Program-made: the position numbers and the translations under genes
The notes under the pieces: generated by a model
Seen by the model: the letters and a program-made list of their open reading frames with translations, nothing else
Database searches by the model: none
Told to the model about the DNA's origin: nothing
Shown: positions 13,501-26,378 of the stretch, piece by piece
Position numbering within the stretch: position 1 is the first letter of the stretch
How the letters are laid out: each line of letters starts with the position of its first letter
Assembly: GCF_963855985.1 (NCBI RefSeq)
Contig: NC_087092.1
Coordinates: 10,974,001-11,038,000, forward strand
Source: Ostrinia nubilalis
Lineage: Eukaryota > Arthropoda > Insecta > Lepidoptera > Crambidae
Direction: 5' to 3'
DNA: 64,000 bases

Positions 13501-14976
13501 TAGGGTAGACCGGGGACAATAGTACCATTTTTTGGAAATTGTTCAATATTGAGAAATCTAATGAAATGTAACTTATTCTGTTAGGATGCTGTAAAAACTA
13601 GACTCTTAAGCTACAAATTTAAGCATGCAGAGTTGAACTATTATTTCGAATACTTAATGAAAAACGAATTTGAACTGTACGATGTCTCATGTTACAATTG
13701 ACCCCTACAACGGGTCAATTGTACCAATAATATATGAGGCAATAAAAGTAGTTATGTTTATCTAATCATCACCTTTATTGGTATTCTGTTCTCTTAATCT
13801 CCTACAATCATCAGTCTTTATTAATTGAGATCGAAAATATTTAGGAACAAGTATGAAAAATCAACACTTAAGTTTAAAAACAACACAATAACTTTTCTTC
13901 CATAAAAACGAATAAACTAACTGTTTCTACATAATATGCCATCTATTTGGCTCGGATATTGCTTCTGAAACAACAATAAGCATAATAACAATGATAGAAA
14001 TATCAAAACTGAAAAATCTATTTTTGTATGAGGGTACAATTGACCCCTGGTACAATTGACCCTGATTATTTATACCTACTACTGCTTCGACCTTTTAAGA
14101 TTTTTTCATAAGCCTGTTCATAAAGGAATAGATCCGTTGATCCGCGATCCGTACTTTTGACTCTACGCCGAGGCATCTAAAACAAAATGTTCAAATACTT
14201 AGTTACTTACTGAATTAAGCTAAAATGTACATATTCAGAAGGGTTTTAGAAACCTATATTAAAACATTTTAAGTAGGCATTTAGGTACTTATATCACCTT
14301 TTTATCTACTTATTTAATAAAACACATTAAGTATGTATCTAATTAATGCTTAATGCGTGCAACTATGAATGAGCCTAGACTATATTTTCAGTAGGTAGGT
14401 ATGCCTGTAATTGTAAAAATATAATTGTAAAAATGTAAAATAACCACGTGAATGTTTTATAATAACTTATCTTATTATAAGTATAGGTACTTTAAAACCA
14501 ATTTAAAATATTATTTAGTAAGTATAAAACAAGGTTCCAGGGGTTAATTGTACCACGGGGTTGATTGTACCGCTACAATTGACCCCATGGAGACTGGTAC
14601 AATTGTTCCAAGTAGGTAGTCAAGAGAACTTCACCTAAAATTCAGTCATTTTCACAGTGAATGCCAATAATTCGCTGTCAATACAAAGTTTAGAGCCTGG
14701 ATAAACTATTGACAACAATACTTTTGTAACAAATAGCATATTAGGCAACTTATGGGCTCATATATTTGACATAAAAACTTACTGCGGCTGGGCAAAAAAC
14801 AAAAATCCTTCCTGTACACCTTCGTTTCTCAGCACAAGCGCCGCCGACTGGTGAGCGGATGGAAACACAAAAAGCGCATATTCTGACGCTATGCACACAA
14901 TCTAACGTCGCTTGTATGAAGAAATATCGCCGATGGTACTATTGACCCGTGGTACTATTGTACCCGGTCTCCCCTA
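13501..14976. mobile_element. 1.48 kb DNA element with TAGGG(T/G)AGACCGG ends
   Basis: The left end TAGGGTAGACCGGGGACAAT and right end (inverse TAGGGGAGACCGGGTACAAT) match over about 27 bases. Inside, the motif GGTACAATTGACCCC or its inverse recurs in clusters near 13690-13730, 14033-14062, 14541-14612 and 14934-14965, as seen for subterminal transposase-binding motifs. I see no transposase frame. A second element with similar ends is at 40654-41295. Confidence 0.7.
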
Positions 14977-17864
14977 CAATAAGATGCTACTGATATTATA
15001 GCTTGATGTACCGTTTTATCCGAACATTAGCTTTTCTTCACGTAATAAATGAGAAAAAGGTGAAATGTGGACGTTGAAAAATGAATCCTAATCTTAGGTT
15101 TACAAAATACTTGGATAATGTTAATATATTTGTTTATTCAAGTTTTACAGTTGGCTTACTGATCTTGTATTGTATATTTTGATGTTTTCGAAGGGTCGTT
15201 AGAAAGGTAATGGGCCATCACTTTTACGCGTCATGGGAAAACACCTGAAGGTTTTCGTAATTCATTAAGTAAGTAATAAGTTTATGATCAATTATACTAA
15301 TTCTACTGTTCATCATCGAATATTTCGTGTTACAAAGAGCTTTATTAAGTATTTTTATTTTTACCGCTCTTTTACCCTTTATATTCTATTATCACAAAGG
15401 AGAAGATTTTTTCGTTAGAAAAAGTGCGCGACGCGACCAAATATCATTTTTATTTTAGTCTTGACGGTTATGACTTTGACCTATTTTCCTGGACGTAGGC
15501 CACAATGATAAGAGAATGTGATACAAGAACAAAAATAAACTAATAAAGAGACACAAAAACAAAATCGGGTTATAGATACAAATTATTAATTAGAATAACT
15601 ACAAATAAGGCAGTCCACAGACGATGCAGCGTAGCAAACGATTGAAACTGCGGTTTCAGCTATCTTAGAACCAAATGACGCGTTCCTTCGCGTCTGCAGT
15701 AGGCATTTTAGTAGCACCATTAAAATCCTTCAAGCTCCGCGAATCTAGACACAATAGATAATCAATTGTTATGACATTAATTAATGCCGTCTGGGACTCA
15801 ATCGGTTAATTCCAACTGAGTGCTAATTACTTATTCTCGTTCTAGGAGTAGGAACTCCAGTTCTAGGAATAGGTATGATAATTTCTATTGAATTAAACAA
15901 TAACACTTGATGAAATTGAATTATTTTTGGAATTAATTAATCATTATTCAGAATTAGTTCTATTTACAGTTACATCACCCATTTTTGTTGCAAACTCATG
16001 CAAGAACCGCATTGTTTACCTTGACATGCCGTCGTCTGTGTTCTTAATTCAGGTTTTTGTTTTCATTAGGTACTGTTTATTTTGTAAAACAATACTTATC
16101 CGGATACAATTTACAGTTGATGACGTGTTTTGCAAAAAAACAACTATTAAAAGGGACATAAACTAAGTTAAGCAGGACATAAACTAAGTTACGTAGTTGA
16201 CGAAAACACCGAATACGTTATCATTGAGGGACAGGCAGGCTTATGTAACGTTTTATCGAATTAATTATCCGTAATTAATCAGACTTTGTTCTATCTACGA
16301 CCAAGAACTTATAATGAGCAGTATTTAAAATTTCAAAGTTGAAATACTTAATTAAACTTATCGATTCCCAAAAATAACAAAGTCCTTTTGTTGAGGATTC
16401 ATCTTAAAATATAGCTTCCAATATTTTATTCGCTGTGTAAGATTAGTCAAAAGATAACTCCAAAACGTAATAATTCCATAAACCTATTTGGTGTTTCTGA
16501 ACGGGCAACCTACGTAAACAAAACTGTTGTCTCTGGCAAAATACAAAAACAAAATGTCTCCATCATTTTCGCCGTAGAATATCTATGCTTTCATTGTGCT
16601 GAGCTGGGGATATCAGTTTACAAAGGAGAAGTCCTTCAGTGCCCATTAGGCGTGTCCAATCGATATGTGACGCGACGACGCCCCGTACTTATCATATTAA
16701 AAGTTCTACGTAAATTGGGGGCCACTAAAACATTACTTTTTCCAAACAATTATAGAGTTTTTCGTCGGAAAGTTAAGTGGGTCCCGGATGGCAAATAAAT
16801 AGGCGGTTCGAGCTTAGTTCTATTATTTTTTGCTCAAGCCAAAAAATAGGGAAGTAAGAGGGCAACGGATCTGCCCAGACTTGTGAATGGCTGAATTACT
16901 TATGTGATACCTTCATCAAGGGGGAGAGAAAACGAGCAAAGTGCGGAAAAAGGATCAAATAAGATTAGAACGTCTCACCACGCTATCAACTGCTGCTGTT
17001 CTGCTATTTGTGGTTAGAGCAGACTTTTTATATAAATTTTACCAAGCAGATGCGCTTTTATTCGCAATGATGAATAAATTCACCACTTATACCCTGCATT
17101 TGGTCCCCAAATCAAGCGACATGTTGTGGAACATCATCATGACGCTTTACAACTACGTGGAATGTTCGAGAAACCCCTTGTGTATTGCCCGATTTTGCCC
17201 TATGTGACAGGAAGGTTGGGTTTTGTCCACTCACATTAATGTGGGTATAAGATATTTTTGGACCAAACAAGGGACAAACAAAAGTTTCTATTTTCGGTAA
17301 AAAAATACTCAATACCTCACTTTTGTAACAGTGAAATGGAAATGATATTCTAAAATTCATGTTGAATATCTGATAAATTGTAAAGCGTTCTAGCTAGGCG
17401 CAGGTTATATTAATTAAGACAGAATGAATTTTACTAAATGATTCAGTAAAATTTTCGTGCGCAATAAAAAATTATATTTTGAAGGTAACTTGATGGTGGC
17501 TGAGACTAATATTTATGTCTGAATTACGCCTTTATAAATATTTATTAGGGTCCTTACGTAGAAGCCTTAAGTAGAGTGCGCTAATCCATCTGTTCACCAC
17601 TATGCTAAGCGCCAATGTTTGCCAAATGGCGTAACGACAAAGGTCATAGTTGACTACAGACATTATTGTAATGGCACGTAATCGGGAATCCTGGGAGACG
17701 TCTCTGCCTGGTGGTAATACAAAATTACATTTGGTATCTCCATGGCAACGAAATGATAAATGTTAGGTTTCAGGTAGTTTTAAGAAAAACGTTTGGTATA
17801 GACTCTTAATATTAGAATAAGTTAGGGTTAATTTATGTTATGGAGTGTATAGGTTATTTTTCTA

Positions 17865-18000
17865 AGGGTGGATTCGACCAAACATGAGTAAATCGTCACT
17901 TACTTATTCGACATTTTGACATATTTCCCATACTGAAACTGTCAATGTGCCAGTTATACCAGGAGTTATTTTCAGTTAAAAGTGTGGTCGAATCTGGCCT
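17865..18000. mobile_element. MITE with TA target duplication
   Basis: The ends are AGGGTGGATTCGACCA and the inverse of TGGTCGAATCTGGCCT, with TA on both sides (17863-17864 and 18001-18002). A TA duplication suits the Tc1/mariner group. Non-coding. Confidence 0.6.
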
Positions 18001-18728
18001 TAGGCAAATAGATTCGAAAAATTATGTTATAACATAAATTGCTTGTTTATCACAGCGACCTACATTGATGGTTTATGAATAAATTGATGGTTCATCAACA
18101 TTAATTTTCTTTCCAGCAAAATGTTACTCATTGTCAAGAATGTTTATTGTCTATCAAAACTTATTCATTAGGTTTTATGAATGATTTCCGATAATTTTCA
18201 TTAAAACTTATTTATAAGTACAGTAATAAATACAATGCATTTACAAAAAAAAAAAACACGAAATAGGCACGATTTTATTAAAGGTACTTATTAAATGTAG
18301 AGCCTGTTTAAAGCGGTTGTCGAGTAAGCAGGCAATTGAAAAGTATTTAAAGTTTAAACTATTTAAATGTACCGTTTACACGTTTAAAACGTAATTAGTC
18401 GGGAAAGAACGTAAAATATCCAACCCTTTCACTGCAAAGCGTAAACGTGGAATGTGAGAAAATATTTACGTTAATTAAAATGTGATTGCATTCTGCTACT
18501 TTGTTGACAATCCATTATGATCGGCGCAGAAGGGTATACTGGACAAATATTTCGTGTTTGGAATTTTATACCAATGTTTTTGTACGAGTATATGAAAATT
18601 GGTTTTGGCGGTTTTGGAGATAACTGAATCTAGGTAATGCTTGCGTTATAAATGGACAGTCGGAACAAGAACGAAAGTTTGGACTTTGTGGCGTTATTGG
18701 GGAAAAGAAGAAGATGATGATGATTATT

Positions 18729-18822
18729 ATAATATCCGTTGACTGGTACCCATAGTACAAGCTTTGCTTAGTTTGGGACTAGAAGGCGCAGTATAAAATG
18801 TCCAAGGATATTTTTGACTTAT
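18729..18822 (+). mobile_element. SINE 3' fragment
   Basis: The sequence CCATAGTACAAGCTTTGCTT followed by AGTTTGGGACTAGAAGGCGC and TGTCCAAGGATATT is the inverse of part of the tRNA-headed SINE at 36180-36414. The head is missing in this copy. Confidence 0.6.
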
Positions 18823-19123
18823 TATTCACAAGAAAAGTAAGGACTTTAGGTGCCATAAGCGGTGACAAAGTATAATTTTTATAATTATTTTTATGCCTTT
18901 AACATTAATATACTCGTAAATCACGATTTTAATATCCATTGGCGTGTACATTTTTATTGTTATCTACCCACACATGCAATAAATCAGTGAAAAGATTTTC
19001 CGTCTCGCAGAATCTATTAAGTAAAGGCAATGAACGAAATTCTTTTGTGCGATTTTGGGAAGATGGTAAAACTGATTGCGCTCGCTTCGGAGCGTTTTAT
19101 TATTTTGTATTGGAAAATAGTTA

Positions 19124-19439
19124 CCCATCAAAAACAATTCTTGTCAAAAAAACCAAGTCTCGCAACTCAGTTGTTCTACGGTAAAAAGTTGTGAGATCCA
19201 TGTAATACCAAGTCCAGGCCAGGAAATCTTTAACGTTTTACATAAATTATTGACTTGGCCATCGCACTAAATAATTTAATTTACACGTGTTTTCATGCGA
19301 TGGCCAAGTCAATATATTTATGTAAAACGTTAAAGATTTCCTGGCCTGGACTTGGTATTACATGGATCTCACAACTTTTTACCGTAGAACAACTGAGTTG
19401 CGAGACTTGGTTTTTTTGACAAGAATTGTTTTTGATGGG
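19124..19439. repeat. Near-perfect long palindrome (143-bp arms, 29-base loop)
   Basis: The arm 19124-19266, starting CCCATCAAAAACAATTC, is the exact inverse of 19296-19439 except for one single-base difference near 19248. The spacer is 19267-19295. The flanks beyond the arms do not pair and I find no clear target-site duplication. If transcribed it would fold into a hairpin RNA about 143 base pairs long. The longest + strand open frame here simply reads through the left arm. Confidence 0.9.
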
Positions 19440-19486
19440 ATCTCATTTCTTTTTGTATTTTGTAGACAGCAGTTATGTATCTAGAA

Positions 19487-19655
19487 AACTGGACCGAAAT
19501 TGAAAAATTTTACTCGACTTGGCGGGGACACTACCGTGCGCCTTTATATTTATATGGTATAACAAAGTTATTTAAGTAAGTAGTTAAATATTTATAAAAC
19601 TGGACCGAAATTGAAAAATTTTGCTAGACTTAGCGGTTGCACTACTGTGCCCCCA
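19487..19655. repeat. Direct repeat pair
   Basis: AAACTGGACCGAAATTGAAA begins two similar stretches of about 57 bases at 19487 and 19598, each going on through TTTT.CT.GACTT.GCGG. Mismatches are moderate. The right copy leads into a stretch with GTCAGTCAGTCAGTGAGTGA (from about 19758), probably an interspersed repeat. Confidence 0.55.
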
Positions 19656-20425
19656 AATATTTTAGTTTTTCCTTGATTCATACACCAAACACTACTTATA
19701 TTCCAAATTTGAAGCTTCTAGGTCTGCTAGAAGTGCCTTAGAATTTTGATGATCGGTGAGTCAGTCAGTCAGTGAGTGACAAAATTAAGAAACTTTGACC
19801 CGTTATAATTCTTAAACTACTGGTTCAAATTGAATGAAATTTGAAATATACCGTGTCTTTACAATGCCTGCATAGCTAATGAAAATTCAGCCTTCTAGTT
19901 TTATCCACAACGAAGTTACAGGCGGTCGGAAATGGCCTGAAATGCTATGGGTTAAAACGAGGTGGTAACGTGTGTCAGTGACGCCATGCCATGCTCATTT
20001 CCATGTGATAAGCTATCTATATTATTCCAGCAGGTATTATGCTCAAATGGCTCTACTTACGAGCTGTTATACTCGTAGTAGACACTGAGCATCGTAACGA
20101 GCTAAGTGCGTGTTGGATATGTTCTGTTGTTTGCTCGGGTATTTTTCATGGAGTTCTATTACGCTATTAATTTGTCTATGTCGTGAACAACATGTCAAGT
20201 TTCTTTATCTTAATTGAACATACAAACGGCCTTACTTAGTTTACGTATACAAATACATAAATCAAGCTAAACAGAGTGGCATCTTCATCATTTATCAGTT
20301 ACTATTTTGTAAAAAAATAAAAAATATACAACGTGGAAAAACTGTGGCTCATCTGTGGTACTAAATGTGTGGAAGCTTGAATTTATTCTCTAATCTATTC
20401 TGTAAGCTCGTAAAGCATTTTTTAA

Positions 20426-20525
20426 AGATTATTAGTAATTTTTTATTACACAAATTACTAATAGTCCCGTTAGACCCTTACTAAGCTAAAATGCTTGTAT
20501 CACGAGTGAGCTCACCACACATTTT
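20426..20525 (-). mobile_element. SINE fragment, inverse copy of the 1322 family
   Basis: ACAAATTACTAATAGTCCCG and GAGTGAGCTCACCACAC match the inverse of the body at 1405-1490. The tRNA-like head is not present. Confidence 0.5.
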
Positions 20526-22775
20526 CAGGATCACTAACCAGTTTTTCGATATCTTGTATAGTTTAGAAATAATCGAGTGAGATCACTTATCGTTTTCACC
20601 CTGTATACTTGTACTCGATGATGTGCTGTCGTCTACACAAGTTATATTCGTTTTCCTTTTTGCTCTTTCAAGCACGGATGAGCTGCCGTATGTTAATCTG
20701 ACATCAATTGATGTCATTAATTGCCCAGACACGTCTCCCGCATTACGCGACGCCCAGAAAGGGAATGACATCATGGCGGCAGGAAGTCTGCAGTTCTTGA
20801 TCCTTTTAGAGTAAGCGGATATCAGCTGATGGGATTGTCTGCGTGGTCCTACTGTCTGAGCCGTTGCGTTTATCCGACAAATAACGGGAAAGTTCAAGTT
20901 TTACTAGAGTGAAGAAGGGTTCCGTTTATGTTTCATCGTATTTCATAAGATGACACAAATATCAAAAAGAAGATAGATTTGGTTGTTTGTTAGGCTTCGA
21001 AACTTTGAAAAAATCTTTCACCATTAGAATTCTGATGAACTTAGGCGTATTTTTTACGGTATGAAGTCCGTCAGGTCAGCTAGCTTCTAGTATAAATATT
21101 TGGTATCTTTGTCTATGTCCGCTAAAAGTATTTTTATACAGTACTGGCAGTACTGGCACTCGTATATAAAATTTGTTTCGATAGACATAATAAAGAGCAT
21201 GTATTTTTAGTTCCTATGATTGATCTTATACATATATTACTTACGACTCTTCAACGAATTATTGAAAAAAAAAAGCTTTCTATATTTCAATTTAATGACA
21301 GAAAAATAGATTTTGTAAAAGTTTCACGGAACCCTGAAAAGGACTGGACTGACTCCCAGACGGCGTGATATTACAAACCTCGGCCACAATGGTGAGCTTC
21401 CCGTTGTTCATAAATCGTCTAGACCAGACCCTAGGCGTAGTCTGTCTAGGTCCCAGCCTGCGCTAAATTGCTAAGTTTATTCGACTTTCGCATGTTTCAG
21501 TGCAGTTTTTTTAAATTAAGTCTAGATTTTTCCGATTAGGATAGGCGTAGGTACTCGCAATGTTTGGGAGGGTAGTTTAATACTGTGGTTGATTCAAACG
21601 TATTATCGTAGTCGTACGACTTACTACGTTTGAGTATTACTCTCAGCTTTTCTGAAAGAAAATACTTCCTGCGGATACAGTAGCCTGAATTCAGTGATTG
21701 TCAGTATTGTGTAGCATATAAAATGAAATACGTACTATCTGTATCTGATTTCAGTACTAACTTTAAATAACAATAAATTATTACTACCTACGTGTTTCAG
21801 CGATGATGTGTCCTGATATAAATAGGCATGATTAGCTATAGGATGGAAGTTAAAAAAAATGTATGGTTATATTTGTCACTGATGTATGAGTATGATGTTA
21901 TGCTCATAGGCTCATGCTAATTACAAGAATAAATACTAAAGAACTTTAATAAATCCTGTGGTTGCTGGTGGTATAGTGTTGTTTTGTATTTTTTGAATTT
22001 ACATATAGCATACCGCTAAACTTGCATATAACAGATATCTTTATTAGGAGTAGTAATCTTATAAATTACTCCATATAAACTTTCACGGCAATTCCAAAAA
22101 AAAAATCAGATGAAACTGCTGAAACTTTTTTCTTATAGCCTTCTTTCTTATAGAAATACAAATATGTATTTCAGCAAGTATTGTAGAGCTTTTATTGCTT
22201 ATAATTATTCAGTTCTATTCAAGATTCAAGGCTTACTACACATTTGTTGCGGGCGCCAGTAAACATCGCACTGATTAATGCAAATGGAATCAACTGATTG
22301 TGTTTCTGGAGCAGCAACAAAGTTATGTGCACATCTTACAGTGAAACTCAATTTATTGTTTCTTGTTCAGAATATGAAATGGGGCTTTAGTTTCAAAACG
22401 GAGTAATCTTTGAAATTAATTAACGTGAGCTGGTGAATATTGGAAGTACGTAATTGCTTTGTTAGGTTTATTTCAGGATGTAACATTTCAGCAACAGAAA
22501 TTATTGTATGTACTCGTATTTAGGTACATATTATTTGATAAGTGGAAGCGGAATTTAATACGGAGATGCGTAACTAATTGAATTAATAATAATTATAATA
22601 AAATGACAACTATATAGAAACACGGATAAACATACTTATGCTCACACTTATGCTAGTGTTGAACACATTAATTAATTTTTTCATAGATTTCATCAAACCT
22701 ACAACAGCTGCTGATACTGTATTGAAATTGAAACACGCAAACCATTAAAAATAAAGATAGATGTAAGTATATTAA

Positions 22776-22904
22776 GGCTGAGTTTCACCAACTTACTTTA
22801 AAACCGTAAATATAACAATAACCGGTGCCTTTTGTATGGAGTTTGACAGATTTTTGACGTTTGTCAAAGTTAAAGTAAGATGGTGGCGATGGTGCAACCC
22901 AGCC
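22776..22904. mobile_element. MITE of the GGCTGAGTTGCACCA family, copy B
   Basis: The ends are GGCTGAGTTTCACCAACTTA and TGGTGCAACCCAGCC. The inner core is ACCGGTGCCTTTTGTATGGA and TTTTTGACGTTTGTCAAAGT, shared with copies C and D. Confidence 0.75.
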
Positions 22905-23446
22905 AGTATCATATTCCATCTTGAATGAAACTACGAAACATAATAAGTAGTATAGGTACGATCTTATTCATTCGCGTAATGTGAAAACCGTTTTCCAATA
23001 CTTACCGTAGGAAGCTTTGAAGCCGTAGAAGTTAATTACACCGTATCAGACTGGCAGTATGTAAATGGTATCACTTTATAGACACAGCGATCATTAGTGC
23101 ATGGCAAATAGACGCTAACGAGCCACTGGAACTAAACTAATCTATTTCTAAACCAACCTTTAAAGTTTAGAGGTAGAAATCAATCAAGTCGACGGAATGC
23201 GAAAAGAAAAACTCCCCGATTGAATTTCAAATGTAGTTTAGAATCTTCAACTTTGATTTAGCTTGAATCCAAAGGCTTATAACGGTTTATCTTACTTCTG
23301 TAATGCGATATTCCACGATACAAGAACCTTTCTAGAAATAAAGCTTTTCTAGGAAACTTTATTCCATTTTTTCCAAGACAAGCTTTGTTACCGAAACTTA
23401 ACTTGCTTTACGCGCTCAAATATTGTTTTTCTACAAAAACATAAAA

Positions 23447-23614
23447 CTTTGTCTCTTTTTTTTACAAACATTGTATTCGTAGTTATTCGTAGTCCAATCA
23501 CAATTGTTTGGAGGTACACGATTCAAGAATCTTTGTCTCTTTTTTTTACAAACATTGTATTCGTAGTTATTCGTAGTCCAATCACAATTGTTTGGAGGTA
23601 CACGATTCAAGAAT
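23447..23614. repeat. Exact 84-bp tandem duplication
   Basis: CTTTGTCTCTTTTTTTTACA starts two identical 84-base units at 23447 and 23531, each ending CACGATTCAAGAAT. Because 84 is a multiple of three, the minus frame reads NRVPPNNCDWTTNNYEYN twice. I do not recognise this protein and treat the frame as incidental. Confidence 0.85.
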
Positions 23615-23802
23615 GCTGATGTGATGGTGGAGCGAGATTCCGTGTTTGCCAGGACCATATAAATTCTCTGCCGTTGTCACAGAAGCAATGAAAGCCAGGG
23701 CTTTTGGCACACAAGTCCAGCTCACAGGGTTGCCAGTACCATGATTGGAAGATAGTGAATTAATAGTTTTTCCAAAAATACTCAGTTCTTTCATTTTGTT
23801 TT

Positions 23803-23860
23803 TTCATGCCAAATGACGCCCACTGCTAGTCATAGACCTCCCCCAAGGATTTCCATGAAG
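23803..23860 (-). mobile_element. RTE-like LINE tail fragment
   Basis: ACGCCCACTGCTAGTCATAG and CCTCCCCCAAGGATTTCCAT match a degraded form of the tail seen at 27555-27605 (GTCCACTGCTGAACATATGC, CTCCCCCAATG). Confidence 0.5.
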
Positions 23861-24966
23861 GGGTTTTGCCTGAATCGCCACGCTTGGCATCTTTCTGTTT
23901 ATTAAACTCTAGATGTCTCAGGTTTGTGGCAAAAAACAATAAATTGATCCAAGCAAGATATACAAAAATACTTCTTCTATTTTTGTCTTTAATTAATGTA
24001 AAGAGAGAGACTAAAATCTTTCGACATAAAAACTGTCACATTTTGCATTTTGTCTAGGGGGACAGGATCGAGTCCATGCTTGAGTTTGAGTCTAGTTTTC
24101 ATCAAATCAAGAGTAGGTAACGTTCTTAAAACGTTAGAAGACAATCTAAGGCCAGCTCTATCTTTTCAGTAGACAACCCTGCTAGCATACAGGCGAACAA
24201 TGATGCGCCAAACAATGGCTATGATATGAGTTAAAGTTCACGCGTCGCCCAAGATAATACTCGGCGGATTTCCACTAATTTAATTTAATATTATTGTCTA
24301 TTCGTCCCTCCCTCAGGAGCCATTTAGTTAATTTTATTTGTTAGGCGCATCAAAAAAATGAATTTAAAAATAGACTGCTACGAGTAAATTATGTATATGG
24401 AAAATCTGGTACTAAAACGAAAATATAAATCTAACTTTAGATGACATTCAAAATATAGACCTAAGTTTATTTATGTGACATATCACTTAGGTACCGTGTA
24501 TAAACTAGTCTTCTCCATCATGTGGGAGTGGGTTGTTATAATTTTGGCCACAATTTTGATGTCAGATTTTACGAGCTGTCATTGACGTTTTCTTTATCTA
24601 AATCGGGACCTAACGGCTTATGCTGTCCTTCGTCTATTATAAACTTATCAAATATAGGAATAATAAACTGACCATCTGGCAGTAACCAAAAATAGATAAA
24701 ACATTATGAATCGGTAGCATGCATAATTAATGAGAGGGCGATACAATGTAAGCAAGCCTCATATACAGGTAAATATTAGGCTTTGAACATCATCTCGTTG
24801 TATTCATGAATATTTATAAATGTATCTACATGAGTTAACGTAAATAATGTTAATGCCTCTGTTTCAGCAATAAATAATAATACATTTATTAAAACGTGTA
24901 TAGAAGATACATACAGATAAACTACATAATTATTGGACGCAACGCATTTTAATCAACTGGCTATTA

Positions 24967-25094
24967 GGGCTTGTACAGAAATTGCGAATCGGCGCGATGT
25001 GAATTCGCAACGCAAAAAACTGGAACACGTATTGCTATTGGGAGTTCGTAGATTTTTACGATGCGGCAATGCATCGCAGTTTTGTGTACAAGCC
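24967..25094. mobile_element. MITE-like inverted repeat
   Basis: The ends GGGCTTGTACAGAAATTGCG and the inverse of GCAGTTTTGTGTACAAGCC lie next to TTA/TTTA. Filler is GC-richer than the flanks (AATCGGCGCGATG). Non-coding. Confidence 0.6.
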
Positions 25095-25188
25095 TTTAAA
25101 TGTTGAAAATGCAATATAGAGTCTTACACTGAATTGGTATAACAATCTCAGCTCCATTACTATCTTACTCGGGCTTCAAGTTTACTTC

Positions 25189-25308
25189 GGCTGAGTTGCA
25201 CCACCTAACTTTAACGGTAACTATTACGATAACCGGTGCTTTTTGTATGGAGTTTGACATATTTTTGACGTAATTGTTAAAATCAAAGTAAGATGGTGCA
25301 ACCAAGCC
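25189..25308. mobile_element. MITE of the GGCTGAGTTGCACCA family, copy C
   Basis: The ends are GGCTGAGTTGCACCACCTAA and TGGTGCAACCAAGCC; the core GATAACCGGTGCTTTTTGTA and GGAGTTTGACATATTTTTGA is close to copies B and D. This full-length copy is the best reference for the interrupted copy D. Confidence 0.78.
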
Positions 25309-26194
25309 TTAGTCTGTCTGTAATATCCAACTAAGCACACTTGTTATTATATTTTCTTAACGTTGCCACCTCCAAGTAAACGATGTTAGTGGGGTAGCCG
25401 GTATAGGGTGTAATATAGGTATTATTTAACGGATAGTCCCTGAGGGATTAGCCAACTCCCGCATGTGGGTAGAAGTCTAGAACTTCGTAGAGATGAAGCG
25501 ACTTTCAACATTGTTGCGTAAAGTTAGGATGTGGAGGAAACGGATTAATCTTTGGAACCTCGTGGCAGTTAGGTACTTATACATCGTAGATGTTACTCTA
25601 CTTACTTTCCCAATTTACAATGAAAATATGCTTTTAATATCAAAGTTGAATAAAACCCTTTTACGATGGAAGGTTTTTTAAAAGACCACTTTCATTAAAA
25701 CGATAATTCTAACGGTTGTTGTGGATAACGATCTTAGTTATTTAATGTACATAGAAATAACTCCTACGCAAACGGTTAAATTTATGTGTACATAAGTAAG
25801 GTGATATTGGTTTTATATACCAAACTGGGAATACAAATGTTTATGTATGATGGTGTGGTTTATCGGTTGGATACATATGAATGTACATTGTACATACATA
25901 ACGAGTATAAATATGCGTACTTACTTAACGTAAACATTTATTCATTCATTGATAATATATGTTCAGGGTTTATTTATGTTTATCTTTGAATTACCAATAA
26001 CTAAGCAGTTGTCACACAAGTATTACATTGTTTGCTGGAGTGAATACCATTATCCTTCATCCAATAGCCACCATCTTATCTTATTGTTGGTGATATTCAA
26101 GTTAGCAAGTCCCCCTCGTTTTTGCAGTCCGGTATTTATTATTCAGCAGAATTTGCCTGGACATGAGGTCTGGAACCAGAGTCAATTCATCATC

Positions 26195-26378
26195 ATCATC
26201 AGTGTGCTTAGTGCGAGTTTGCATTGAACGTTGTCGTTATAAATCTATGAAAATTTTAGTTTTTGAAAGCATCCGCTAGGTACCTACGCTGTAAAATTTG
26301 TCATACATGTAATGTATTTTTTACGGAGTCGCTTGCGGATGACTTTTGGTGTAAACTCGCAATAAGCAGTTTCGTCAT
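26195..26378. mobile_element. MITE, uninterrupted relative of the outer element at 35308
   Basis: TGTGCTTAGTGCGAGTTTGC on the left pairs with the inverse of GTAAACTCGCAATAAGCAGT on the right. The centre, AATCTATGAAAATTTTAGTT then CATAC.TGTAATGTATTTTT, corresponds to the two halves that flank the nested insertion at 35358-35424 and 36962-36990. Confidence 0.65.

Noticed and set aside
20583..20897. 104-codon minus-strand frame, the longest in the upstream 26 kb
   Set aside because: I do not recognise any domain, and nothing around it looks like exons or a promoter. It may be a transposon scrap; not supported enough to call a gene.
23431..23794. Minus-strand frames with NRVPPNNCDWTT repeated
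   Set aside because: The repeat comes from the DNA duplication, and two frames overlap without a known protein family.
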